A model generated the notes under the pieces. The model did no database searches and was not told the origin of the DNA. It saw only the letters and a list, made by a program, of their open reading frames with translations. A stretch of DNA of 47,403 nucleotides, from positions 1 to 47,403 of the forward strand of contig JANYDN010000123.1 of NCBI GenBank assembly GCA_025363585.1. The letters are read 5' to 3'. Both the position numbers and the translations under genes were made by a program. This DNA comes from Verrucomicrobiota bacterium (GTDB lineage Bacteria; Verrucomicrobiota; Verrucomicrobiia; Limisphaerales; UBA9464). Position 1 is the stretch's first letter. Each line of letters begins with the position of its first letter. Of this stretch, positions 33,790-41,270 are shown one piece after another.

Positions 33790-34648
33790 TCCGCGTATTT
33801 CGTGATTCACCACCAAACCCGGGGCATGCCGTGCAAGGCCGTGGAATTGGCGTCCACGAAACACACGAAACACACGAAAAGTTGTGAAGCCCGCCGCGAT
33901 CCTTCGGTGTGATCAATTCCGCAACAAAAGCTAGGGCGCTCGAACTACTTTCAAAGGACGCCCAACGACCTCTCGAATCCCCATTCCTAAGCTTTTCGTG
34001 TATTTCGTGTATTTCGTGGTTCATCCACCAAACCCGGGGCATGCCGAGCAAGGCCGTGGAATTGTCGTCCACGAACCACACGAAACACACGAAAAGTTGT
34101 GGAGCCCGCCGCGATCCTTCGGTGTGATAAATTACGCCCCTAAAGCTTGGGCGCATGAACTACTTTCAAAGGACGCCCAACGACCTCTCGATTCCCCATA
34201 CCTGAACTTTTCGTGTGTTTCGTGTATTTCGTGGTTCATCAACCCAACCCAAGGCATGCCGTGCAAGGCCGTGGAATTGTCGTCCACGAACCACACGAAC
34301 CACACGAAAAGTTGCGAAGCCCGCCGCGATCCTTCGGTGTGATCACTTCAACCACCAAAGCTCGGGCACACGAACCATTTTCCAAGGACGCCCAACGACC
34401 TCTCGAATCCCCATTCCTAAGCTTTTCTTGTGTTTCGTGGTTCATCCACTCAACCCAAGGCATGCCGTGCAGGGCCGTGGAATTGGCGTCCACGAAATAC
34501 ACGAACCACACGAAAAGTTGCGAAGCCCGCCACGATCCTTCGGTGTGATCGCTTCAACCACTAAAGCTCGGGCGCACGAACCATTTTCCAAGGACGCCCA
34601 ACCACCTCTCGAATCCCATTCCTGAGTGTTTCGTGGTTCAAATCCATT
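33790..34648. repeat. Tandem array of four ~210-bp palindromic repeats
   Basis: Within the gene-free gap 33702-34699, four units repeat with a spacing of 216, 214 and 206 bp, measured by the GCATGC core at 33824, 34040, 34254 and 34460. A partial fifth left arm ends near 34648. Each unit has a left arm of CGTGT-x-TTT 9-nt repeats (for example 34205-34234), a ~48-bp loop with AGGCATGCC...AAGGCCGTGGAATTG, and a right arm (34284-34313) that matches the left in 27 of 30 bases. A ~90-bp spacer follows (CCTTCGGTGTGAT...AAGGACGCCCAACGACC). No protein is encoded; the NHTKHTKSCE peptides read from it are spurious. Confidence 0.9.
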
Positions 34649-34699
34649 GCCTCCAAGCCATCCGAACTTTTGCCCCCGGCCGCCTTTCGTGGACCCGCG

Positions 34700-35941
34700 T
34701 CAACGCCGGAACAGGCCGTTGAATCCGCGCCAGGAAGTGGGGTTCATCTTGCGGACCCAGGACTTCACCCGCTCGCGGTCCGGCCTGTCGCCGGCCTCGA
34801 GATCCCATTGCAGGACCACGCCCACGTTGTGCGCGCCGCGTTCCCCGTTCCGCAACGCGTCGACCCCATAGGCATAACCCGCGAGGATGCGCCACGTGCC
34901 CGCGGGCGACGTCCATCCAATGCCGCCCCCGACGCCGTTCTGCCACGAGCCCGGTTGCTCGAGCCCGTCTATATAATCGACGTAGGCGGTCCCGCCGTAG
35001 AGTTGGAAATCAAAGCCAGCCGTCAGCGCCACGGCATAGGAGGCGTCGAGCAGCGCAAATTGCCGCGTGCTGAGTTCCTCGAAATAATACCCGGGCAACA
35101 CCAGGGGGAATTCCGCCGCCATCGGCAGGGTGCCGCCAATCCGGTAGGCATTGAAGCGGTCGGCATGCACCGTCGTGCCCGCCGTCACGCTGGTCTCGAA
35201 TCGTTGCAGGCTGTTCGTGAAAGTATAGGCCAGCAACGCGCGCCCGAAGATCTGGTGCGCCACCGATTCGATCCTCCGGTCCCCGCCGTATCCATACGTC
35301 TGGGCGGCGAACCGGTACTGCGCCTGGTACCAGGCGCTGAGTTCCATCGCCACCGTCGGAGTCAGCACCGGCTCGCGACCGCCCCATCGCAGGCCCGCCC
35401 GCAGGTGGAGCGCCGGAAGATTGTTGGGCACCGAAAACCCGGGCGACGTGTCGTCGAGCCGCGAGAAAAAACTCTCGCGGAAAGAGGCCCGCACCAACCC
35501 CTGCAACGGGACCTCGCCGATGCTTTGCGGTGTCCGGCCCTCGGACAACGGGTTGAACAGGTGGTAGACGGAAACGTTCGCCTCGGCCGCGTGCCCCTCG
35601 AACGATTCGGCCCGGATCCAACTGCCGCCCCGGATCTCCGCGTAGTTGTCCGCGAACCCGCCGCCCGCCATCCCGATGCCGATGTCCGTGTGTTCGCCGA
35701 GAACCCCGCGCATCCCGAGTTCGGCGTCGAGATAGACCGGCGCGATCGCGGTGCGCAGCGTCCAGTTGGTGCGCACGAAGCCCGGAAGGTTGAGATAGTA
35801 ATACGCATAGCCGTTGAACGGCGAATGCCCCTCGACCGGCTGGTTGTAGCCGATCTCCACCAATTGCCGCCGGTCCGGATCGATCTGCGCGAAGGCGCTG
35901 GTGCCGATGACCGCGACCAACAGGAAAAACAACCAGCGCAC
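34700..35941 (-). CDS. Predicted outer-membrane beta-barrel protein
   Basis: 413 residues. The GTG at 35941 (VRWLFFLLVAVIGTSAFA) starts a good signal peptide; the ORF also reads back through the repeat element at 36038-36176, which is not protein. The mature protein is rich in Gly, Tyr, Trp and Phe with alternating beta-strand patterns (NGYAYYYLNLPGFV, LHLRAGLRWGG, WYQAQYRFAAQTYGYGG, GWTSPAGTWRILAGYAYG). This suggests about 14-16 strands. There is no motif that names a function, and the final strand is followed by a charged tail ending in GLFRR rather than an aromatic residue. The GspE-F-G system encoded nearby could export it, but that is speculation. Confidence 0.6.
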   Translation of the reverse strand: MRWLFFLLVAVIGTSAFAQIDPDRRQLVEIGYNQPVEGHSPFNGYAYYYLNLPGFVRTNWTLRTAIAPVYLDAELGMRGVLGEHTDIGIGMAGGGFADNYAEIRGGSWIRAESFEGHAAEANVSVYHLFNPLSEGRTPQSIGEVPLQGLVRASFRESFFSRLDDTSPGFSVPNNLPALHLRAGLRWGGREPVLTPTVAMELSAWYQAQYRFAAQTYGYGGDRRIESVAHQIFGRALLAYTFTNSLQRFETSVTAGTTVHADRFNAYRIGGTLPMAAEFPLVLPGYYFEELSTRQFALLDASYAVALTAGFDFQLYGGTAYVDYIDGLEQPGSWQNGVGGGIGWTSPAGTWRILAGYAYGVDALRNGERGAHNVGVVLQWDLEAGDRPDRERVKSWVRKMNPTSWRGFNGLFRR

Positions 35942-36037
35942 GCCGTGTGAATAGCGTGTTTCGCCGCGAATTGGAATCCAAAACACCCGCCGGCCGGGAA
36001 GCCAAGCCGGATCCATGCAGTCGGAATTCAAGAGAAA

Positions 36038-36210
36038 CTCACGCCAAGGGGGACCAAGGCCGGCCAAGAAGGCGGGAACGTGTATCGGGAGCCAGAGATT
36101 GGAACCCACCGTTCGGTGAAACGACACGCCGGCGGTCTTTGCCCCCTTGGATGGCCTTGGCCCGCCTTGGCGTGAGATAATTCCTCGGCCGCTACTTCAT
36201 GGATACGGCT
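36038..36210. repeat. Dispersed repeat, copy 2, with terminal inverted repeats
   Basis: Full copy of the repeat at 1-156. Perfect 12-bp inverted ends CTCACGCCAAGG (36038) and CCTTGGCGTGAG (to 36176) lie outside further imperfect pairing of GGCCAAGG-type units. The identity with copy 1 continues 34 bp past the right end to 36210, where it stops within the TAG stop codon of the KefB-like gene (36209-36211, minus strand). The remaining part of the 267-bp gap holds nothing else. Confidence 0.85.
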
Positions 36211-38086
36211 AAGCCTCCGGACGCGGGTCCGTCCGGGGACCCGCGGTTTCCCACGCGTCCCGCCGTTCGTCGCCCGCCACCATCCCGTCCGCGCGGAGGA
36301 TGTCCTCCAGGTTCTTCATGTGCTGCCGCGCCAACGACACGTACCGCGCGTCGTCCTTCCCGAAATGCGGTGCCATCGCGCGCAACGCCGCCTCGTCGTG
36401 GTCGATGAACAATCTCCCGGCGCGCGCGGCGCGATACGGGTGGAAGCCGAGCTCGCGCAACGCGTCGACGCCGAGATCCACCGCGCTCGCCAGCGTGTCG
36501 CGCCTGAAGATTTCCACGCCGCGCTTCAGGAGGTCGTACGCGTGCGCGCGGCTGATCGCCCGCGCCAGGATTTTCAGGTGCGGGAATTCGCGCCGCACCA
36601 AATCGACGATCTCCAGCGAGCGCGCCGGATCGTCCACCGCGCAGATGAACATCCGCGCCCGCGCCGCGCCCGCCGCCGCCAACAAGTCCGGCCGCGTCGC
36701 GTCGCCATAATAGGATTTGATCCCGAACTTGCCGAGCGTCTCGACCTGGTCCGGATCGTTGTCGAGCACGGTGACCCCGAATCCATTCGCGCGGAGCAAC
36801 CGTCCCACGATGTGCCCGAAACGCCCGAAGCCCGCGAGCACGACGGGAAACCCCTCCTCCGAAACCACGTCCGGTTCGCGCCGGCCACCCGGCTTCGCCA
36901 AACGCGGCTGGAGCATGCGGTCGTTGGCCAGCAGTAGCAGCGGCGTCAACGCCATGCTGATCGCGATCGCGGCCTTGGCCGGCTCGGCGATCGAGGCGTC
37001 GAGGAGCCCGATTTGTCCCGACATCCCGAGCAACACGAAACAGAACTCGCCGCCCTGCGCGAGCGCGCACGCGAACAGCACCGTCGCCGGCCAACCCAAA
37101 CGAAACACCCGTCCCAGCCCCAGCAGCACGAGGAATTTCAGCCCGATCAATCCCGCGACCATCGATGCGATCTGCCCGGGATGCGCCGCCACGTAGCGCA
37201 GGTCAAGCCCGGCGCCGACGGCGATGAAGAACAGCCCGAGCAACAGTCCCTTGAACGGCTCGACGTCCGCCTCCAGTTGGTGCCGGTACTCGCTTTCCGC
37301 CAAGACCACGCCGGCGATGAATGTCCCCAACGCCGCGGACAACCCGACCAGATGCATCAGCCATGCAACTCCCGCCACCACCAGCAAGGCGACCGCGGTG
37401 AGCATCTCGCGCAACTTCGACGCCGCGACGAAACGGAACACGTAGCGGAGTCCGAAATGCGCCACGACCACCACCGTCGCGATCGCCCCCAGCGTCGTTG
37501 CCGTCTGCGCCCATTGCGGGAAATGTTCGATCGGGGAATGCGTCGCCGTCGCCGGGACGCCTCCGCCCGCGGCGCGTGCCAGCCAAGGCAGCAGCGCAAG
37601 GATCGGGATCACCGCGATGTCCTGGAACAACAGCACCGCGAAGCACGCCTGTCCGCCGCGCGTGTGCAGGACTCCCCGCTCCGTGAGCGATTGGATCACG
37701 ATCGCCGTCGACGACATCGCCAGCGTCAATCCCAGCGTCGTCGCGACGGGCCACGACCTGCCGAGTCCGATGGCTACCGCCAGGAAGACCGTGGCGGTCG
37801 CCAATACCTGCGCGCCGCCGAGGCCAAGGATCGGCCCGCGGAGCCGCCACAGCAGGCTCGGACGCAACTCGAGCCCGACGACGAACAACATGATCACCAC
37901 GCCGAACTCGGCGAAGTGTTGGATGTCCTCGACCGCGCCCACCAAGCTCAACGCCGATGGCCCGATGACGGCCCCGGCGACGAGATAACCCAGGACCGAA
38001 CCCAGCCCCAGCCGCTGCGCGATGGGCACCGCGACCACCGCCGCCAAGAGGAAGATCACCGCCTGCAGCAGGAACGAATCGCTCAC
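36209..38086 (-). CDS. KefB/KefC-like monovalent cation:proton antiporter
   Basis: 625 residues from the GTG at 38086, which overlaps the KefF-like stop by 4 bp (GTGA); the open frame upstream is an out-of-frame shadow. The first ~380 residues are a CPA2-type Na+/K+:H+ exchanger with 12-13 helices: HFAEFGVVIMLFVVGLELRPSLLWRLR, LAMSSTAIVIQSL, LFQDIAVIPIL, FFIAVGAGLDL. A TrkA-N/RCK domain follows (~415-530) with the Rossmann loop G419-F-G-R-F-G and the acidic LDNDPD. The family effluxes K+ in exchange for H+ and is gated by glutathione adducts in E. coli. The adjacent KefF-like protein fits this. Inner membrane. Confidence 0.88.
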   Translation of the reverse strand: MSDSFLLQAVIFLLAAVVAVPIAQRLGLGSVLGYLVAGAVIGPSALSLVGAVEDIQHFAEFGVVIMLFVVGLELRPSLLWRLRGPILGLGGAQVLATATVFLAVAIGLGRSWPVATTLGLTLAMSSTAIVIQSLTERGVLHTRGGQACFAVLLFQDIAVIPILALLPWLARAAGGGVPATATHSPIEHFPQWAQTATTLGAIATVVVVAHFGLRYVFRFVAASKLREMLTAVALLVVAGVAWLMHLVGLSAALGTFIAGVVLAESEYRHQLEADVEPFKGLLLGLFFIAVGAGLDLRYVAAHPGQIASMVAGLIGLKFLVLLGLGRVFRLGWPATVLFACALAQGGEFCFVLLGMSGQIGLLDASIAEPAKAAIAISMALTPLLLLANDRMLQPRLAKPGGRREPDVVSEEGFPVVLAGFGRFGHIVGRLLRANGFGVTVLDNDPDQVETLGKFGIKSYYGDATRPDLLAAAGAARARMFICAVDDPARSLEIVDLVRREFPHLKILARAISRAHAYDLLKRGVEIFRRDTLASAVDLGVDALRELGFHPYRAARAGRLFIDHDEAALRAMAPHFGKDDARYVSLARQHMKNLEDILRADGMVAGDERRDAWETAGPRTDPRPEA

Positions 38087-38658
38087 GCGGCACCTCCCGC
38101 GCGCGTTTCGGCGACGCCTTCGGGCCGATCGTCGCGGAGCGCCTCGATCCGTCCGCGATAGGCCTCGGCCAACGCGCGCAACGCATCGGCATCCAGTTGC
38201 CGGACGGAGTGCGCCACGAACGGCTCGAGGTACTCCATCCCACACAGCCGGGCCGTCTGTTCGAAGGGCACCAACAATTCCCGCACGGTGAACCGATTGT
38301 ATCCGCCGGCTTGGTACGCCTCCTCCGGCCCGCCGGCCGTGATGGCGCTCAGCACCCGTTTTCCGCGAAGCGCGGTGGCGTCGTCGCCGTAAGCGAACCC
38401 GTGTTCCAGCACCACGTCCTGCCATTCCTTGAGCAACGACGGCGCGGAATACCAATGGAACGGATGCTGCCACACGACGACATCGTGCGCGCGGAGCAAC
38501 GCCTGTTCCCGCGGGACATCCACCAGATGGTGCGGGTACGCCGCGTACAAATCGTGGAACGTGACGCCCGGCAGCGAGCGCACCGCGTCCGCCAACGCCG
38601 CGTTGGCGCGGGATCGGTGAAGCGCCGGATGGGCGAAAAGGACGAGGATGCGACTCAC
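38083..38658 (-). CDS. KefF-like NAD(P)H oxidoreductase
   Basis: 191 residues from the GTG at 38658 (VSRILVLFAHPALHRSRANAAL). The flavodoxin-like fold has the FMN loop at L-F-A-H-P-A-x-x-x-S, then VTFHDLYAAYP, HDVVVWQHPFHWYSAPSLLKEWQDVVLEHGFAYG and GKRVLSAITAGGPEEAYQ. These are the blocks of KefF/quinone oxidoreductases. In E. coli KefF binds the Kef channel and is needed for full activity, besides reducing quinones and electrophiles. The 4-bp overlap with the antiporter gene supports a functional unit against toxic electrophiles. Confidence 0.88.
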   Translation of the reverse strand: MSRILVLFAHPALHRSRANAALADAVRSLPGVTFHDLYAAYPHHLVDVPREQALLRAHDVVVWQHPFHWYSAPSLLKEWQDVVLEHGFAYGDDATALRGKRVLSAITAGGPEEAYQAGGYNRFTVRELLVPFEQTARLCGMEYLEPFVAHSVRQLDADALRALAEAYRGRIEALRDDRPEGVAETRAGGAA

Positions 38659-38786
38659 GCGCGGATTCGAGTTGGACCCTCTTCGGGTCGGGCCGCGAGC
38701 GTCGTCGCGCGCGCGCGGGATGGCAACGAAGACCTCGGGATTGGCGACGACATCCAATCCGGGACGGATTGCCTCGCATGCTTGCG

Positions 38787-38814
38787 TTGACACCTGTATC
38801 CGCATGGATACACT
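38787..38814 (+). promoter_or_regulatory. Sigma-70-like promoter with a palindromic operator
   Basis: TTGACA (38787-38792), a 16-bp spacer and TACACT (38809-38814). A perfect inverted repeat TGTATCC-GCAT-GGATACA occupies about 38794-38811, between and overlapping the two boxes, as expected for autoregulation by the helix-turn-helix antitoxin encoded downstream. Confidence 0.7.
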
Positions 38815-38926
38815 GTCTTCAGTGGAGATTCGCAAGACCGAGTTCTTTGCACGATGGATCGATGGTCTTGCCGATTTGCGGGCAAGGGCGCGTGTGCATG
38901 AAAAAGACCAAGACCACCCGCTATGA
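38804..38926 (+). pseudogene. Remnant of a RelE/HigB-like toxin gene
   Basis: The frame starting at 38804 reads MDTLSSVEIRKTEFFARWIDGLADLRARARVHEKD and stops at 38926. The stretch VEIRKTEFFARWIDGLADLRARAR is the N-terminal part of the addiction-module killer (RelE-type) toxin that normally precedes the TIGR02684-type antidote gene. An intact toxin is about 95-110 residues; here everything after about residue 25 of the toxin is missing and the frame runs directly into the antitoxin start (38898). The active-site part is gone, so it cannot be a working toxin. GTG at 38822 may have been its original start. Confidence 0.65.
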
Positions 38927-39197
38927 CGTTGCCGACCACCTTCGGACTCCGGAGGAGATGGCGGCGTATTTGGAAGCGAGCCTCGAGGAAGCGAACGGCG
39001 ATGCCGCGTACATTGCCAAAGCGCTCGGAAACATTGCCCGCGCCAAAGGAATGTCCCGAGTCGCGCGGGATGCGGGCCTGTCCCGCGAGAGTCTCTACAA
39101 GGCGCTTTCCGGAGACCGCAGTCCCAGTTTCGACACCGTTCTCAAAGTCGTCGCCGCGCTGGGACTGACGTTGCGCGCCGAAGCCCGCCGCATCTGA
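38898..39197 (+). CDS. HTH antitoxin (addiction-module antidote), toxin lost
   Basis: 99 residues. The sequence TTRYDVADHLRTPEEMAAYLEASLEEANGDAAYIAKALGNIARAKGMSRVARDAGLSRESLYKALSGDRSPSFDTVLKVVAALGL is the standard putative-addiction-module antidote: N-terminal toxin-binding part and C-terminal helix-turn-helix (VARDAGLSRESLYKALS). It should repress its own promoter at the palindrome 38794-38811. The toxin gene that should precede it is reduced to a short remnant, so this is an orphan antitoxin. It may protect from related toxins elsewhere or serve as a plain repressor. Divergent from the KefF-like gene. Confidence 0.9.
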   Translation: MKKTKTTRYDVADHLRTPEEMAAYLEASLEEANGDAAYIAKALGNIARAKGMSRVARDAGLSRESLYKALSGDRSPSFDTVLKVVAALGLTLRAEARRI

Positions 39198-39583
39198 ACG
39201 TCGGCCCGGCCCCAATCCGGGCAGCGTGTCCATTTCGGGCCACCGGCGCGGACGGGCCGCGGATCGATTCTCGCCAATTTCATCCGAACTTTCCGCGATC
39301 GCGTCGCTGGCACGCCACGTGTTCACGCGGCTCCCGCGTGGTTGGTCTGCCAATCAGCACAACTGGAGACAACGCAGACGGTGGTCGGTGTTAAGTGACG
39401 ATAGTACGGAACGTGGGACGCGGGGATTGCCGACGGCGGCGGTCCCCGCGTTTTTTTGAAGCGCCGCGTTCCAACGCCGCGCTTGGTCCCGCCCCCTTCC
39501 CCGTGGTACATCGCGGATCGAATGTCCCGTGCCGTCGCCGGCGTCCAAGGGCGACGCGCGTTCCCAAGGGACCGCCGTCCGCC
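39198..39583. other. Gene-free leader upstream of gspE
   Basis: No protein-coding gene seen in this 386-bp stretch. It holds one strong terminator at 39418-39457; the rest is unassigned. The sequence from the antitoxin stop to the terminator could be a 3' UTR, a small RNA or an attenuated leader. Confidence 0.5.
39418..39457 (+). terminator. Rho-independent terminator before gspE
   Basis: Stem ACGCGGGGA / TCCCCGCGT enclosing an inner GCCG / CGGC pairing, followed by seven T (39451-39457). It lies 220 bp after the antitoxin stop and 127 bp before the gspE start on the same strand. Confidence 0.88.
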
Positions 39584-41254
39584 ATGAATTTGTCCCATAT
39601 TCTCGTCGGCAAAGGACTGCTCACCCAGGAGCAGGTCGCCGAGGCCACCGCGCTCCAGCGCGCCGAGGGCCTCCGCCTCGACCGCGCCATCGTCCAGCGC
39701 GGCTTCCTTTCCGAACGCCAGTTGCTCGAGGTCATGGCCGAGCAACTCCACCTGCCCTTCGTCGACCTCGAGACCGCCACCATCGACGCCGAAGTCCTCC
39801 GCGCCCTTCCCTCGAAAATCGTCTACCGCAAACGCCTCGTCCCCATCTCGCGCGTCGACGGCGTGCTCCGGGTCGCCACCAGCGACGCCTTCGACCTTTA
39901 CGCCTTCGACGATCTCCGCCTCACCACCGGCCTCGACATCCAGCCCGTCCTTTCGCCGCGCGAAGGCATCGAGAAGATCATCAAGTCCCACTACGGACTC
40001 GGCGGCGACACGCTCGACGAGATGGTCGGCGCCGACGATTCGGGCGGGAATGTCTCCGCGGGCGAGGGCAGCGAGGACCTCCTCGAGGCCGCGCAGGAAG
40101 CCAGCGTCATCAAGCTGGTGAACGAAATCATCATCGAGGCCGTAAACGAACGCGCCTCCGACATCCACATCGAGCCGTACGAGTACCAGATGTCGATCCG
40201 GTACCGCATCGACGGCGTCCTTCAGGAAGCCTCGGTGCCCGCGCAGATGCACCGGTTCCAGGCCGCGATCATCAGCCGCATCAAGATCCTCGCGAACCTC
40301 AACATCGCGGAGCGCCGCATCCCGCAGGACGGCCGCATCAAGTTCCAGGTCGGCGGCAAACAGGTCGACGTCCGCGTGAGCGTGATCCCGATGATCTTCG
40401 GCGAGGGCGTCGTCATGCGTCTCCTCGACAAGTCGAACGTCCTCTTCACGCTGCCGCAGCTCGGCATGGACGAGGAAACCTTCGCCGTGTTCGAGGGGCT
40501 CATCGACCATCCGCACGGCATCTTCCTTGTCACCGGTCCCACCGGTTCCGGCAAGACCACCACGCTCTACGCGGCGCTCAACGCCATCGTCGGTCCCGGC
40601 ATCAAGGTCCTCACCGTCGAGGATCCCGTGGAATACAATCTCCAGGGCGTGAACCAAATCCCGGTCAACCACCAGGTCGGGATGACGTTCGAGAAAGGTC
40701 TCCGCGCGATCCTTCGCCACGATCCCGACGTGGTGATGATCGGCGAAATCCGCGACCTCGAGACCGCGCGCGCCGCGACCCAGGCCGCGATGACGGGCCA
40801 TTTGGTCCTCTCCACGCTCCACACCAACGACGCCGCGTCGGCGGCGATGCGCATGATCGAGATGGGCCTGGAGCCGTTCCTCGTCGCCAGCACCATGATC
40901 GGCGCGATGGCCCAGCGTCTGGTGCGCCGCGTCTGTCCGAAGTGCAAGGAGCTCTACGAACCCGCGCCGAAGGACGTCCCGCGCGATCTCATCCTTCCGC
41001 CCGGACAAAAGCTCGCGCGCGGCACGGGATGCCCGCATTGCCGCAACACCGGTTACCGCGGCCGGACCGGTCTCTACGAACTCATGGTCATGACCGAGGC
41101 CATCTCCGAGAAAATCATGGCCCGGGCGCCGTCGCCGCAGATCGTGGCCGTCGCCCGCGAATCCGGCCTCCGCCTGTTGCGCGAGGACGGCTGGATCAAG
41201 GTGATCGCAGGCGCCACCACGCCGGACGAGGTCGTGCTTTGCACCGCACTCTGA
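39584..41254 (+). CDS. gspE: Type II secretion / type IV pilus assembly ATPase GspE
   Basis: 556 residues from the ATG at 39584 (MNLSHILVGKGLLTQEQV), the usual start of the MshEN/GspE-N domain. The ATPase core has the Walker A GPTGSGKTT (318-326), Asp box EDPVEYNLQGVNQIPVN, Walker B-like RHDPDVVMIGEIRD and His box LSTLHTNDAASA. The zinc-binding loop is complete (C451-x-x-C454 and C483-x-x-C486: CPKCKEL, CPHCRNTGYRGRTGLYEL). It drives pseudopilus assembly from the cytoplasm. The next gene, gspF, follows after 16 bp. Confidence 0.95.
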   Translation: MNLSHILVGKGLLTQEQVAEATALQRAEGLRLDRAIVQRGFLSERQLLEVMAEQLHLPFVDLETATIDAEVLRALPSKIVYRKRLVPISRVDGVLRVATSDAFDLYAFDDLRLTTGLDIQPVLSPREGIEKIIKSHYGLGGDTLDEMVGADDSGGNVSAGEGSEDLLEAAQEASVIKLVNEIIIEAVNERASDIHIEPYEYQMSIRYRIDGVLQEASVPAQMHRFQAAIISRIKILANLNIAERRIPQDGRIKFQVGGKQVDVRVSVIPMIFGEGVVMRLLDKSNVLFTLPQLGMDEETFAVFEGLIDHPHGIFLVTGPTGSGKTTTLYAALNAIVGPGIKVLTVEDPVEYNLQGVNQIPVNHQVGMTFEKGLRAILRHDPDVVMIGEIRDLETARAATQAAMTGHLVLSTLHTNDAASAAMRMIEMGLEPFLVASTMIGAMAQRLVRRVCPKCKELYEPAPKDVPRDLILPPGQKLARGTGCPHCRNTGYRGRTGLYELMVMTEAISEKIMARAPSPQIVAVARESGLRLLREDGWIKVIAGATTPDEVVLCTAL

Positions 41255-41270
41255 CCCTTGGGAGCAGCGC

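Noticed and set aside
33909-34625. Small proteins with NHTKHTKSCE-like repeats
   Set aside because: They are translations of the palindromic array and have no independent support.
33790-34648. CRISPR array
   Set aside because: Period is 206-216 bp, and both repeat and spacer parts are conserved; there is no short direct repeat with unique spacers and no cas gene.
1-36210. A 36-kb integrated element bounded by direct repeats
   Set aside because: No integrase, phage or conjugation genes; housekeeping pgk-tpiA-secG lies between; the repeats are better read as dispersed elements.
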